44,757 nucleotides of DNA, taken from JBCCGR01 sp039029195. GTDB lineage: Bacteria; Pseudomonadota; Alphaproteobacteria; Rhizobiales; Rhizobiaceae. The position numbers were made by a program, and so were the translations under genes. The notes beneath the pieces are model-generated. The model worked only from the letters and a program-made list of their open reading frames with translations. It had not been told where the DNA came from and did not search any database. The number at the start of each line of letters is the position of its first letter. Position 1 is the stretch's first letter. The stretch spans positions 1 through 44,757 of the forward strand of contig JBCCGR010000036.1 of NCBI GenBank assembly GCA_039029195.1. Reading direction: 5' to 3'. Shown piece by piece: positions 27,001 through 35,441 of this stretch.

Positions 27001-28807
27001 CTCCGGACGTTTTGGTGTCACCACCGAATATCTTGCCAATTCGGACATGATCCAGATCAAGATGGCGCAGGGAGCAAAGCCGGGTGAAGGTGGGCAATTG
27101 CCGGGCCACAAGGTCGATGCTGTCATCGCAAAAGTGCGTCATTCCACACCGGGCGTTGGCCTCATTTCACCACCACCGCACCATGACATCTATTCAATCG
27201 AAGACCTGGCGCAGCTGATTTACGATTTGAAAAACGTCAATCCGGCTGCCGATATTTCGGTGAAGCTGGTGTCGGAAGTGGGTGTGGGAACGGTCGCCGC
27301 AGGTGTTGCCAAGGCGCGAGCTGACCACGTCACAATCTCCGGTTTTGAAGGCGGCACCGGCGCAAGCCCGCTGACCTCAATTAAGCATGCCGGCAGCCCC
27401 TGGGAAATCGGACTTGCCGAGACCCATCAGACCTTGGTTGAAAACAAACTGAGAAGTCGGATTTCTGTGCAGGTCGATGGCGGCTTGCGTACCGGTCGCG
27501 ATGTGGTCGTTGGAGCACTGCTTGGTGCGGACGAGTTTGGATTTTCAACCGCACCACTGATCGCGGCGGGATGTGTGATGATGCGAAAGTGCCATCTCAA
27601 CACATGCCCTGTCGGAATCGCGACACAGGATCCTGTTTTGCGCAAGCGGTTTACCGGCCAGCCTGAGCATGTCACCAACTTCTTCTTCTTTGTGGCGGAA
27701 GAGGTGCGTGAAATCATGGCATCGCTTGGCTTCCGCACATTTGACGAGATGATTGGTCAGATTGAGGTGTTGGATCAGAACCGAGCAATCGAGCATTGGA
27801 AAGCTGACGGTCTCGATTTCACACGCCTGTTCTATCGCCCGGACGTTGACGAGACAGTCGGCATCTATCGCAGTGAAGATCAGCATCACCACATCCACGA
27901 TATTCTGGATCGCAAGTTGATTGAGCTTGCACGTCCCGCGCTCGAGAACAAGACGCCGGTGAAGATTGATCTTCCGATCGGCAACACTGATCGGTCGGCA
28001 GGTGCAATGTTGTCTGGCGAAATTGCCAAGTTGCACGGCCATAAAGGGCTCGAAGACGAGACCATCCACGTCAAACTCAAAGGCGTTGCCGGGCAGGCAT
28101 TTGGTGCCTGGGTGGCGCGCGGCGTGACGATGGAACTCGAGGGCGAAGCCAACGATTATGTGGGCAAAGGTCTCTCGGGCGGACGCCTGATCGTCTACCC
28201 GCCCGCAGAAGCGACCCAGATTGATCCTGACAACTCTATCATTGCAGGCAACACGGTTCTTTATGGCGCCATTGAAGGCGAATGCTACTTCCGTGGCATC
28301 GCGGGCGAGCGGTTTGCCGTACGCAACTCGGGTGCGGTCGCGGTCGTCGAAGGTGTCGGCGACCATGGTTGTGAGTATATGACCGGTGGTGTCGTTGCGG
28401 TGCTCGGGCCGACTGGGCGCAACTTTGCCGCCGGCATGTCGGGCGGCATCGCCTATGTCCTCGACGAAGACGGCACGTTCGAAGCCCGCTGCAATATGGC
28501 GATGGTGGACCTTGAGCCGGTGCCTGAAGAAGAAGATCTGATGGAAGAACTGCACCATTCGGCCGGCGACTTTGCTCACCATGGCCGGGTGGATGTCTCT
28601 TCGGACATGACACGTTTTGACGACGAGCGTCTGCATCAGCTGATCACAAATCACCATCGGTACACCGGGTCGACCCGTGCGCGGAAGATGCTCGACGATT
28701 GGGAAACCTATCGACCGAAATTTGTGAAGATCATGCCGGTGGAATATCGCCGCGCTTTGCGTGAAATCGAAGCGGCCCAGTTGGGCCAGTCGGCACCGGC
28801 GGCATAG
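24086..28807 (+). CDS. gltB: Glutamate synthase (NADPH) large chain
   Basis: The 1,573-residue GOGAT alpha subunit. It takes the amide nitrogen from glutamine and, with 2-oxoglutarate, yields two glutamates. The N-terminal Ntn amidotransferase nucleophile is Cys43 in NEHDACGVGF, implying removal of a 42-residue propeptide. The central and FMN-binding domains follow, with GGKSNTGEGGEE and GGTGASPLTSIKHAG. The 3Fe-4S cluster cysteines are in CVMMRKCHLNTCPVG. The C-terminal GXGXG beta-helix domain fills about residues 1,290-1,500. The length is normal. The ribosome binding site is GAAGG just before the ATG. gltD starts 9 bases downstream, giving the usual gltBD operon for ammonium assimilation. 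Confidence 0.97.
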   Translation: MKTDLGANVQSLQHGSAANTGPAVKSSSKRPGLYDPRNEHDACGVGFVANLKGKKSHNIVRQGVQMLENLEHRGAVGADPLMGDGAGMLVQIPHAFFVAECEKSGFSLPEPEAYGVGHFFLPEDQARREKLIAIIEDAVKAEGVELIGWRDVPVDNSSLSKAPDIAASEPFHRQMFVGRGSSISDADTFERRLFILRKVISNAVIAAVGEDPDFYPVSMSCRTIVYKGMFLSYQLAAYYKDLNDERFESALALVHQRFSTNTFPSWRLAHPYRMVAHNGEINTLRGNVNWMAARQASVASPEFGDDISKLWPISYEGQSDTACFDNALEFLQQGGYSLAHAMMMLIPEAWAGNPLMGEERRAFYEYHAALMEPWDGPAAVAFTDGRQIGATLDRNGLRPARYMVLDDDTVIMASESGVITVDEAKVITKWRLQPGKMLLIDFEEGRIISDEEIKKTYASANPYREWLARSQIVLEELPGSKYSKRKIRGEDILAAQQSFGYSQEDLKILMSPMATTGQEAIGSMGTDTPISVLSSKSKLLYTYFKQNFAQVTNPPIDPIREESVMSLVSFIGPRPNLFDPESLAGRKRLEVRQPILTNADLEKIRAIGDIADNQFQARTLDTTYAASKGSDGMRAAIDELCARSEKAIAEGYNIIVLSDRVASRERVAIPALLATAAVHHHLIRKGLRTSVGLVVESGEPREVHHFAVLAGYGAEAINPYLAFETLAELHDSGSFPDVVDDEEVVERYIKSIDKGLLKVMSKMGISTYQSYCGAQIFDAVGLSSDFVDEFFTGTATTIEGVGLEEVARETVARHTEAFSDLPVLRNTLEVGGEYAVRQRGEDHVWGSGEINALQKAVRGSSRDRYREYADRINEQSQRLLTIRGLFRIKDAEEIGSSAIPLEEVESAEKIVRRFATGAMSYGSISREAHTTLAIAMNRIGGKSNTGEGGEEPDRFTPKPNGDSMRSAIKQVASGRFGVTTEYLANSDMIQIKMAQGAKPGEGGQLPGHKVDAVIAKVRHSTPGVGLISPPPHHDIYSIEDLAQLIYDLKNVNPAADISVKLVSEVGVGTVAAGVAKARADHVTISGFEGGTGASPLTSIKHAGSPWEIGLAETHQTLVENKLRSRISVQVDGGLRTGRDVVVGALLGADEFGFSTAPLIAAGCVMMRKCHLNTCPVGIATQDPVLRKRFTGQPEHVTNFFFFVAEEVREIMASLGFRTFDEMIGQIEVLDQNRAIEHWKADGLDFTRLFYRPDVDETVGIYRSEDQHHHIHDILDRKLIELARPALENKTPVKIDLPIGNTDRSAGAMLSGEIAKLHGHKGLEDETIHVKLKGVAGQAFGAWVARGVTMELEGEANDYVGKGLSGGRLIVYPPAEATQIDPDNSIIAGNTVLYGAIEGECYFRGIAGERFAVRNSGAVAVVEGVGDHGCEYMTGGVVAVLGPTGRNFAAGMSGGIAYVLDEDGTFEARCNMAMVDLEPVPEEEDLMEELHHSAGDFAHHGRVDVSSDMTRFDDERLHQLITNHHRYTGSTRARKMLDDWETYRPKFVKIMPVEYRRALREIEAAQLGQSAPAA

Positions 28808-28816
28808 GGGGTAGAA

Positions 28817-30250
28817 ATGGGAAAAATCACCGGATTTCTCGAAATCGATCGCCAGGACCGCAAATACAAACCGGCTTCTGATCGCATTCGAAACTACAAC
28901 GAGTTCGTCATCCCGCACTCGGAAGGCAGCCTGAGGGATCAGGCTGCGCGGTGCATGGATTGCGGAGTTCCTTATTGTCACGATTCTGAAGGGATTCGCG
29001 GCTGTCCGGTGAACAACCAAATTCCCGACTGGAACGATCTTGTCTATCGTGGGCAGTGGGAAGAAGCCTGCCGAAACCTGCATTCGACCAACAATTTTCC
29101 GGAGTTCACGGGCCGGATTTGCCCGGCTCCCTGCGAGGCATCCTGCACGCTGAACCTGATCGACAATCCGGTCACCATCAAATCCATCGAGTGCGCCATC
29201 GTTGATCGCGGCTGGAAGGAAGGCTGGATTGTTCCGGATGTTCCAGAGGCCAAAACAGGCAAGTCAGTTGCTGTTATAGGGTCGGGCCCGGCCGGCATGG
29301 CCTGTGCTCAACAGTTGGCACGGGCTGGTCACGATGTGCATCTTTATGAGAAGCACGCCAAGATTGGTGGTCTGATGCGCTATGGCATTCCTGATTTCAA
29401 GATGGAAAAGCATCATATTGATCGGCGTGCCGAGCAAATGGCTGCCGAAGGGGTGACATTCCACACCAATGTGCATGTGGGTGTAGACGTCGACGTTGAA
29501 GAGCTGCGCTTAAAATATGATGCTCTGGTGCTGACGGGCGGGGCGGAAGCGCCGCGGGATCTTCCAATTCCGGGCCGCGACCTTCAGGGCATTCATTTTG
29601 CAATGGATTTTCTGCCTCAGCAGAACAGACGGGTGGGCAATGAACACCTCGATAATGTCACACCGATCCTGGCATCCGGCAAAAAGGTGATTGTCATCGG
29701 CGGTGGTGATACCGGGTCTGACTGTATTGGAACGTCGGTCCGCCAGCGTGCTTTGTCTGTGACCCAGCTTGAAATCATGCCGGAGCCGCCTGAAAGCGAA
29801 GACAAGCAGATGTCGTGGCCGGAATGGCCACTGAAACTGCGCACCTCTTCAAGCCATGAGGAAGGCGCTGAGCGAGAATTCTCGGTTATGACCACCCGCT
29901 TTGAAGGCGAAGATGGTCATGTCACGAAGTTGATCTGCACCAGAGTTGACGACAAGATGCAGCCGGTTCAGGGTTCCGAATTTGAGCTGGAGGCAGACTT
30001 GGTGTTGCTTGCGATGGGCTTCGTTTCACCTGTGCAAGAAGGCTTGGTCGCGAACCTTGGCGTTGACCTTGATGGCAGAAAGAATGTCAGCGCCGACACC
30101 TGGAGTTATTCAACCAGTGTCGACAATGTCTGGGCCGCTGGCGACATTCGCCGTGGCCAGTCTCTGGTGGTCTGGGCCATTCGCGAAGGTCGACAAGCGG
30201 CTCATTCGGTCGACAAGGCGCTGATGGGTGAAACGCGGCTTCCACGATAG
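28817..30250 (+). CDS. gltD: Glutamate synthase (NADPH) small chain
   Basis: The 477-residue GOGAT beta subunit. It oxidises NADPH and passes electrons through FAD and iron-sulfur clusters to GltB. The N-terminal cluster ligands are in CMDCGVPYCH and GCPVNNQIPDW, with CPAPCEASC further on. The FAD-binding Rossmann motif is GSGPAGMACAQQLARAGHDV. The NADPH-binding motif is VIGGGDTGSDCIGTSVRQ. The C-terminal WAAGDIRRGQSLVVWAI is the family's FAD-contacting end. It lies 9 bases after gltB. No strong terminator follows; the next gene is convergent, 31 bases away. Confidence 0.97.
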   Translation: MGKITGFLEIDRQDRKYKPASDRIRNYNEFVIPHSEGSLRDQAARCMDCGVPYCHDSEGIRGCPVNNQIPDWNDLVYRGQWEEACRNLHSTNNFPEFTGRICPAPCEASCTLNLIDNPVTIKSIECAIVDRGWKEGWIVPDVPEAKTGKSVAVIGSGPAGMACAQQLARAGHDVHLYEKHAKIGGLMRYGIPDFKMEKHHIDRRAEQMAAEGVTFHTNVHVGVDVDVEELRLKYDALVLTGGAEAPRDLPIPGRDLQGIHFAMDFLPQQNRRVGNEHLDNVTPILASGKKVIVIGGGDTGSDCIGTSVRQRALSVTQLEIMPEPPESEDKQMSWPEWPLKLRTSSSHEEGAEREFSVMTTRFEGEDGHVTKLICTRVDDKMQPVQGSEFELEADLVLLAMGFVSPVQEGLVANLGVDLDGRKNVSADTWSYSTSVDNVWAAGDIRRGQSLVVWAIREGRQAAHSVDKALMGETRLPR

Positions 30251-30281
30251 GGGCGTTTCCCGATCCGGGGTTGCTCCCGCT

Positions 30282-31463
30282 TCAGCGTACTTCAGCGTTA
30301 GCGACAGGTGACTGACTTTCCGAGGGTGGCCACTGATAGTTATCAACGCGGCCCGCGATATCGGATTTCGGTTCGCCTTTTAGCACCAGTTTCTTGCGCT
30401 TGGTTGCTCCGGCCAGTCCCTGCGTGTCTTCCTGCGCTGGCTTATCCAGCGGAATAACGCGCGTCACTCCGGTCTTGCGTGGATTGTACTCGGGCTGAGC
30501 AGGCGTTGATGGAAGTTCGGAATCAACGGGCAGGGAAGCCAGTTGCTGGATGCTACCATCAACAATCTTGGAAAGTTCTTTTTCGGCGTAGAATGCCAGC
30601 TTGCGCCGACCGGCTTTGTTGACGTTGATGCCATCACCGGACCGCAATCTCACAATCTGTCCGTTGATGTTCGGCCCGGACCGCACATAATTGCCTTCCG
30701 CATTCGTAAACCCGTCCCAGATGTCGATGAATTTCCCATTCACCTTCTCGGCTTTGGTCCGGTACATCTCATTGAACACAAGAAAATCGCTGTTCATTTT
30801 GCTCAGGCGGACCGGCGGCAGCCCCATCCACAAAAGTGCGCGTTGTTTTTCGCGCACGGTCTTCGCCAGAATTTCGATGCGCTGGGCGTATGCGGCGTCC
30901 CACTGCTCTGTGCGATGCTTCAGCTTCTTTCCACCAGTCCGTAAAGTCTGGCGGTCATTGGTTCCAAGCATGACAACGACAGCGACCGGATTGTGCTTGT
31001 CGATATATTCCGCAACCTTAACCGGCCAGTTGAAATAATCTTCGCGCACCAATCCTGATGAACCACTGGATTCTCCGACAATGCGGACATTGGGAGATTT
31101 GGCGTAGGCCTCAACAAGCCCCTTGGCCAACCCACCGGCAAAAAAGTCCCCCACAACCAGAACAGTTTTGGCCGTTTCGAGTTTTTCGACAGCAGGGACA
31201 ATTGTGCGGCTGGCCCGGGCCGTTGAGCGGCGGCGCGACTTGCGACGGCTTTTCCGACGTGTCTTCTTTCTGCGCGTCACTCTTTTAGATTTGGCCTGGT
31301 TGCCACCAAAAAGGCGTTCCAGGAACGAACGCTTTCGCTTCTTCGCGCGTTTGATCTGCTGTGCGTAGGCCGACGTCTCAAACGCACTGAAGGTCTCCGG
31401 AAATGGCAGCGCAAAGGCCACCACCATCAAAAACAAAACAATCAGTCGAACGCTACGCTGCAC
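30282..31463 (-). CDS. DUF459 SGNH-fold protein lacking catalytic Ser and His
   Basis: A 393-residue exported protein. An N-terminal signal or anchor (residues about 5-35) is followed by a strongly basic Arg/Lys/Ser linker (residues 38-86). The SGNH hydrolase-like domain of the DUF459 type fills residues about 98-305. Block I reads VLVVGDFFAGGL, with Phe107 where the nucleophile Ser of GDS should be. Block III keeps GTND (167-170). Block V reads GDGINVNKAG, with Asn280 where the catalytic His is expected. The fold is therefore recognisable but the triad is not intact. Relatives in this order may share the change, so it is probably a conserved non-hydrolase or binding protein. The C-terminal about 90 residues are a disordered tail. 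Its role in the envelope is unknown. Confidence 0.8.
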   Translation of the reverse strand: MQRSVRLIVLFLMVVAFALPFPETFSAFETSAYAQQIKRAKKRKRSFLERLFGGNQAKSKRVTRRKKTRRKSRRKSRRRSTARASRTIVPAVEKLETAKTVLVVGDFFAGGLAKGLVEAYAKSPNVRIVGESSGSSGLVREDYFNWPVKVAEYIDKHNPVAVVVMLGTNDRQTLRTGGKKLKHRTEQWDAAYAQRIEILAKTVREKQRALLWMGLPPVRLSKMNSDFLVFNEMYRTKAEKVNGKFIDIWDGFTNAEGNYVRSGPNINGQIVRLRSGDGINVNKAGRRKLAFYAEKELSKIVDGSIQQLASLPVDSELPSTPAQPEYNPRKTGVTRVIPLDKPAQEDTQGLAGATKRKKLVLKGEPKSDIAGRVDNYQWPPSESQSPVANAEVR

Positions 31464-31576
31464 TGCGAGATCCAGCCTTATAGTGCGGTTTTACGGCCTG
31501 TTTAGCTCACCTTTCGGGTGAAAAAAAGGAATGTCGCATCAATCTCCGATCAAAGTGAACAGCATCCCTTTGACAA

Positions 31577-32812
31577 TCAGGCCCGATAGCGTCGAAGCTT
31601 CCTCAGGAATTCTTTGGAATCATATCCATCCGGGCGCATTCCAAACTTCTTTTGCATTTGCTTGATGGCCGCTCGGGAGCCTGAACCGATATCTCCATCA
31701 ATCTCGCCATCATACAAGCCAAGACGAGACAAAAGACGCTGGAGTTCTTTCTTTTCCTTGTCGGAGAGTGGTTGAAACTTGCGAGGCCACTTCTTCTGGA
31801 TCGGGCCGTAACCGGCGATGCGGTCGGCCAGATGTCCAACGCCAAGGGCATATTTGTCGGCATTGTTGTACCGCTTCAAAACGTAGAAGTTCCGAAGCAT
31901 CAGGAATGCCGGACCGTTGCGCCCGGACATCAGCTTCAAGACGGCTTTTTCCTTGGGGCGTGGGAAGGGCTTTCCGTTGATCCGTCTAACACCCAGCTTC
32001 TGCCACTGACCAAGCGTGCGGGTCTTGCCGTTTTGTTTTGACGTCACCGACTTTGGCAGTTTGACTTCGTAGCCCCACGTCCGGCCCGTTCGCCAGCCGT
32101 TTCGTTTCAATAGGTTGGCGGCGGTTGCGAGTGCGTCGGGGATTGAATTCCAGATGTCCTTGCGCCCGTTGCCATCTGCATCAACGGCGTAGGTGTTGTA
32201 GCTTGATGGAATAAACTGCGTGTGACCCATCGCGCCGGCCCAGGAGCCGATCAGACCTTCACGCGAAACATGCCCATTCTGCAAAATGCGCATGGCGTGA
32301 ATGAGTTGGGTGCGTCCAAACTTGCGGCGGCGCTTGTCTGCATAAGCAATTGTGGCGAGCGCGCGGATGACATTGTGCAGTCGCCCTGGCTTTTCAAGCG
32401 CCGCACCGTAGGAGGTCTCCATCGACCAGATTGCCAGTATGATGTGGCGATCGATTCCGTAACTCTTCTCAATGCGGGAGAGAAGTCGAGACCACTTGCG
32501 CTTCATCTCTTTGCCATTGCCGATGGTGCGCTCATTCACTCTTGTGTCGAGGTAGTGCCAGGTCTTCTGAATGAACTCCGGCTGAAAGCGTGCCTTCTCC
32601 AACACTCGTGGGTCGGGGCTGGTCACACCCTTGAATGCCAGACGGTACGTGCTTTTTGAGATGCCGCTTTTGCGCGCCGTCTTCTCAAAATCCCTGATCC
32701 ATTTCTGGAACCCGGCATTGGCAAGCGCATCGCTCGCAATCAGGTTCGAACTGCTGAAAATCAGAACGCCAAGGAAAAAGGCGATTGTGCGGAAATTCAG
32801 GTGGACCGTCAT
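31577..32812 (-). CDS. MltB-family lytic murein transglycosylase
   Basis: A 411-residue periplasmic enzyme that cleaves the glycan strand of peptidoglycan with formation of an anhydro-sugar. The signal peptide (residues 1 to about 32) has no lipobox, so it is soluble rather than an MltB lipoprotein. The SLT-like catalytic domain (residues about 35-325) has the general acid Glu132 in IWSMETSYG and the family motifs GSWAGAMGHTQFIPSSY and DADGNGRKDIWNS. A C-terminal PG_binding_1 domain fills about residues 350-410. ATG 32812 is preferred over 32830 because GGAAGG lies 6 bases upstream. Neighbouring genes are on the same strand but well spaced, so it is probably transcribed alone. Confidence 0.92.
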   Translation of the reverse strand: MTVHLNFRTIAFFLGVLIFSSSNLIASDALANAGFQKWIRDFEKTARKSGISKSTYRLAFKGVTSPDPRVLEKARFQPEFIQKTWHYLDTRVNERTIGNGKEMKRKWSRLLSRIEKSYGIDRHIILAIWSMETSYGAALEKPGRLHNVIRALATIAYADKRRRKFGRTQLIHAMRILQNGHVSREGLIGSWAGAMGHTQFIPSSYNTYAVDADGNGRKDIWNSIPDALATAANLLKRNGWRTGRTWGYEVKLPKSVTSKQNGKTRTLGQWQKLGVRRINGKPFPRPKEKAVLKLMSGRNGPAFLMLRNFYVLKRYNNADKYALGVGHLADRIAGYGPIQKKWPRKFQPLSDKEKKELQRLLSRLGLYDGEIDGDIGSGSRAAIKQMQKKFGMRPDGYDSKEFLRKLRRYRA

Positions 32813-32943
32813 TTTGTGCCTTCCGATCATGTTCCTTCAGCAAACAGTTCTTTCAGCAGTACGGATCAACTGATTCGCTTCAGGCAGTTTGTCTGATGTC
32901 CATAAATTCGACAACAGACCCCAGAGTCACAAAAGAAGGACAC

Positions 32944-32971
32944 AAAAAAGGCGCCTCTATTGAGACGCCTT
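32944..32971 (-). terminator. Rho-independent terminator of the Hsp20 gene
   Basis: On the minus strand a 10-bp stem (AAGGCGTCTC with GAGGCGCCTT, one G-U pair, loop AATA) is followed by a run of T. It starts 22 bases after the Hsp20 stop codon. Confidence 0.85.
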
Positions 32972-32993
32972 CATTGGTTGGATTTGACCGTGA

Positions 32994-33458
32994 TTACTTT
33001 TTGGTGGCTTTTGCCTCGATCTGCTTTGAGCCGTTCTTGCCGATTTCAATGCGGCGAGGCTTCATTTCTTCCGGAATTTCCCGGGCAAGATCAATATGCA
33101 GAAGACCGTTCACAAGGCTTGCATCCTTCACTTCTACATGATCGGCAAGCTGAAAACGGCGTTCGAACGCGCGGGCTGCAATACCCTGAAACAGAACTTC
33201 AACACTGTCATCGGTGGTGTTCTTCTGTTCGCCACGCACGGTCAGCGTGTTTTCCTTGGCTTCGATCTGAAGGTCGTCTTCTGAAAAACCGGCCACTGCC
33301 ATCGAAATCCGATAGGCATTTTCACCAGTTCTTTCAATGTTGTATGGGGGGTAGCTCGGCGCTGATTGATCCGGCTGGGTCACACTGTCAAGCATGTTGA
33401 ACAGGCGATAAAAGCCAACGGTGGAACGATAAAGCGGGCTAAAGTCTACATGACGCAT
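32994..33458 (-). CDS. Small heat-shock protein, Hsp20/IbpA type
   Basis: A 154-residue holdase chaperone that binds unfolding proteins in large oligomers. The N-terminal region MRHVDFSPLYRSTVGFYRLF is typical of rhizobial class A small Hsps. The alpha-crystallin domain spans about residues 38-135, with ISMAVAGFSEDDLQIEAKEN, the AFERRFQLADHVEV strand and NGLLHIDLAREIPEE. The ribosome binding site AGAGGA lies 7-8 bases before the ATG and is sequestered in a ROSE-type hairpin. A matching RpoH promoter lies upstream. Heat therefore probably induces it twice, by sigma32 and by melting of the leader. Confidence 0.95.
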   Translation of the reverse strand: MRHVDFSPLYRSTVGFYRLFNMLDSVTQPDQSAPSYPPYNIERTGENAYRISMAVAGFSEDDLQIEAKENTLTVRGEQKNTTDDSVEVLFQGIAARAFERRFQLADHVEVKDASLVNGLLHIDLAREIPEEMKPRRIEIGKNGSKQIEAKATKK

Positions 33459-33460
33459 GT

Positions 33461-33531
33461 CAGAATCCTCTTGAGTTGAGCGATAGTTGCGTGTTGTTCC
33501 GCTCTTGCTCCCTCATCTTGAGGCGAACATG
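33461..33531 (-). promoter_or_regulatory. ROSE-type RNA thermometer in Hsp20 leader
   Basis: In the minus-strand leader the terminal hairpin pairs AUCGCUC (33484-33478) with GAGGAU (33470-33465) around a 7-base loop. The G of the UCGCU segment is unpaired or facing a G of the Shine-Dalgarno AGGA. This is the hallmark of ROSE elements (UYGCU against AGGA with a G bulge). A small CCTCA/TGAGG stem lies upstream in the leader, as expected for multi-hairpin ROSE RNAs. At low temperature it should hide the ribosome binding site. The upstream boundary is approximate and was judged by eye. Confidence 0.75.
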
Positions 33532-33567
33532 ATGCGGTGTGGACCCTAAGTGGCATCCACGATCGAA

Positions 33568-33595
33568 ATATGGGGACAGATTCGACGGTTTCAAG
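33568..33595 (-). promoter_or_regulatory. RpoH (sigma32) heat-shock promoter
   Basis: On the minus strand CTTGAAA (33595-33589) is separated by 13 bases from CCCCATAT (33575-33568). This agrees with the sigma32 consensus CTTGAA-N13-17-CCCCATNT. Transcription would start near 33561, giving a leader of about 100 nt that contains the ROSE hairpin. Confidence 0.85.
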
Positions 33596-33670
33596 TCTGG
33601 AGATAAACCACGTCGCAAGGCAAACAGATCAGGCCTTGAGCAAGCATCTGACTTTGTTTACTCAGCCGCC

Positions 33671-34645
33671 ATGGATCAAAAACTATCCGAGATTACACCG
33701 GGCGTGTTGCGCAGCATTTCCTCCAATCCGATACCGGAGGGAGCGGTTGCCGGCTTTGTCGAAACACCTGATGGCGCCAAAATTCGATATGCCAATTGGT
33801 CTTCTCTTGTTTCTCCAAGCAAGGGCACGGTGATCATTGTCAATGGACGGGCGGAGTTCATCGAGAAGTACTTTGAGACCGTCCAAAACCTCAGAGAAAG
33901 CGGCTTTGGCGTCCTCACTTTCGATTGGCGTGGACAGGGGCTATCATCCCGTCTGCTTGCAGATCCTCGCAAGGGTTATGTTGATGATTTTGACCAGTAT
34001 CTGGTTGATTTCGAGACCATTCTTGACGAGGTCGCTCTGCCTGATTGCCGCGCGCCGTTTTTTGTACTTGGACACTCAACCGGATCGCTTGTGGCATTGC
34101 TTGCGGCTCCTCGCGCGACCAACCGCATTCGCCGCATGGTGTTGACGGCACCGTTGCTCGCTTTGAACTCCCTGCCTTTTTCGCAGGACAATTTGCGCCG
34201 CTTGACCGGGTTCCTGAAGGCTGTTGGATTGGGCGAACTCTATGTTCGCTCTGCAAAGGCACCAATGGAGACAAGGCCCTTTGTGGGCAATCGTCTGACA
34301 TCAGACACGGAACGGTTTCAACGCAACGGCGATCTGGTTCGTGCCCACCCTGATCTTGCTCTGGGTGCACCGACGGCGGGCTGGATTTACGCCTCCTGCA
34401 AGGCGATGGATATGGCCTGGGATCCAGAGTTCATGGCATCTGTGACCATTCCCACCCTGTTGGTTTCGGCTGGAAACGACCGGGTCGTCTCCCGCGATGC
34501 GATTGAAAAATATGGACAGGAACTCCGCTCCGGGGCTTATCTCACCATTGACGGCGCAAAGCATGAAATGATGCAGGAACGCGATGTGTTCCGCCAGCAA
34601 CTGTTGTCAGCGTTTGATGCCTTCGTGCCGGGGACGGAAGTTTGA
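33671..34645 (+). CDS. Alpha/beta hydrolase, lysophospholipase-like
   Basis: A 324-residue serine hydrolase of the Hydrolase_4 / PldB-like type, probably acting on lysophospholipids or monoacylglycerols. The oxyanion region has IIVNGRAEF and FDWRGQGLSSR. The nucleophile elbow is LGHSTGS with Ser136. The acid is Asp270 in SAGNDRVVS and the base is His298 in GAKHEMM, so the triad is complete. No signal peptide is seen and it is likely cytoplasmic. ATG 33671 is chosen because a longer frame from 33539 would cover the divergent heat-shock promoter and has no family similarity. It converges on hisN with 7 bases between the stop codons. Confidence 0.85.
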   Translation: MDQKLSEITPGVLRSISSNPIPEGAVAGFVETPDGAKIRYANWSSLVSPSKGTVIIVNGRAEFIEKYFETVQNLRESGFGVLTFDWRGQGLSSRLLADPRKGYVDDFDQYLVDFETILDEVALPDCRAPFFVLGHSTGSLVALLAAPRATNRIRRMVLTAPLLALNSLPFSQDNLRRLTGFLKAVGLGELYVRSAKAPMETRPFVGNRLTSDTERFQRNGDLVRAHPDLALGAPTAGWIYASCKAMDMAWDPEFMASVTIPTLLVSAGNDRVVSRDAIEKYGQELRSGAYLTIDGAKHEMMQERDVFRQQLLSAFDAFVPGTEV

Positions 34646-34652
34646 AAACGCC

Positions 34653-35441
34653 TTAGACGGCAGCCGGTTTAAGGTGAGCCAGGGCAGCCTCGTGAAGAGC
34701 TTTGTTTGCTGCCGCCAGCACCTGCCCACCGTTTGAGGCGTCACCTCCGGACCATGATGTGACGATACCGCCAGCGCCTTCGATAATCGGTATAAGTGCT
34801 GCAATATCGTAGATGTGGAGCCCGGTTTCGACCACAAGATCAGCATTGCCTGCGGCCACCATCGCATAGGCGTAGCAATCGCATCCATATCGTTCCAGCC
34901 GACAGGCTTCCGCCAATCCGTCGAAGCAGGGGCGCTCTGTCTCGTTGAACAGGGCAGGTGTGGTCGTCATTATGACAGCTTGAGAAATATCTTCCGAACT
35001 CTTTGTCGAGATCGGCTGCCTGGTCTCCTCGCCATCTCGTTTTGCCCAGGAAGCACCATCGACGGCAAAATAGCGCTCACCAGTGTACGGTTGATGCACG
35101 ATACCGGCGGTTGGAACGCCGTGTTCGTAAAGCCCGATCAGCGTGCCCCACACCGGAATTCCTGAAATGAAGGCGCGGGTTCCATCGATGGGATCGATGA
35201 CCCATTTGAATTTTGCGTCTGCACGAACGGTGCCGAACTCTTCCCCGACGATGCCATGATCAGGATAGTGCTCTTCGATCAGGGCGCGAATGACCCGCTC
35301 CGCCTCGCGATCACCCTCGGTAACGGGGTCAAAATCGGACTGTAGCTTGTTTTCAATATGTGTGCCGGAACGAAAACGCGGCAATGTTTCCTTGGCGGCG
35401 GCATCACACAACTGATGAAGAAATCCTGCAATATCGCTCAT
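34653..35441 (-). CDS. hisN: Histidinol-phosphatase, inositol monophosphatase family
   Basis: A 262-residue Mg-dependent phosphatase of the IMPase fold. The metal-site motifs are GEEFG, WVIDPIDGTRAFISG and LHIYDIAALIPIIEGAGG. In this order the closest group is HisN, which makes L-histidinol from its phosphate in histidine synthesis; general inositol-monophosphatase activity is an alternative. ATG 35441 overlaps the TGA of the upstream N-formylglutamate amidohydrolase gene (ATGA), so the two are translationally coupled and both touch histidine/glutamate metabolism. It is convergent with the hydrolase gene. Confidence 0.85.
   Translation of the reverse strand: MSDIAGFLHQLCDAAAKETLPRFRSGTHIENKLQSDFDPVTEGDREAERVIRALIEEHYPDHGIVGEEFGTVRADAKFKWVIDPIDGTRAFISGIPVWGTLIGLYEHGVPTAGIVHQPYTGERYFAVDGASWAKRDGEETRQPISTKSSEDISQAVIMTTTPALFNETERPCFDGLAEACRLERYGCDCYAYAMVAAGNADLVVETGLHIYDIAALIPIIEGAGGIVTSWSGGDASNGGQVLAAANKALHEAALAHLKPAAV

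Noticed and set aside
31507..31530. TCACC/GGTGA stem with an A run as a terminator
   Set aside because: The A run lies on the wrong side of the stem for a minus-strand transcript and there is no plus-strand gene to terminate.
33539..33670. N-terminal extension of the alpha/beta hydrolase
   Set aside because: It would be translated across the divergent RpoH promoter and has a basic composition unlike the family; the ATG at 33671 fits better.
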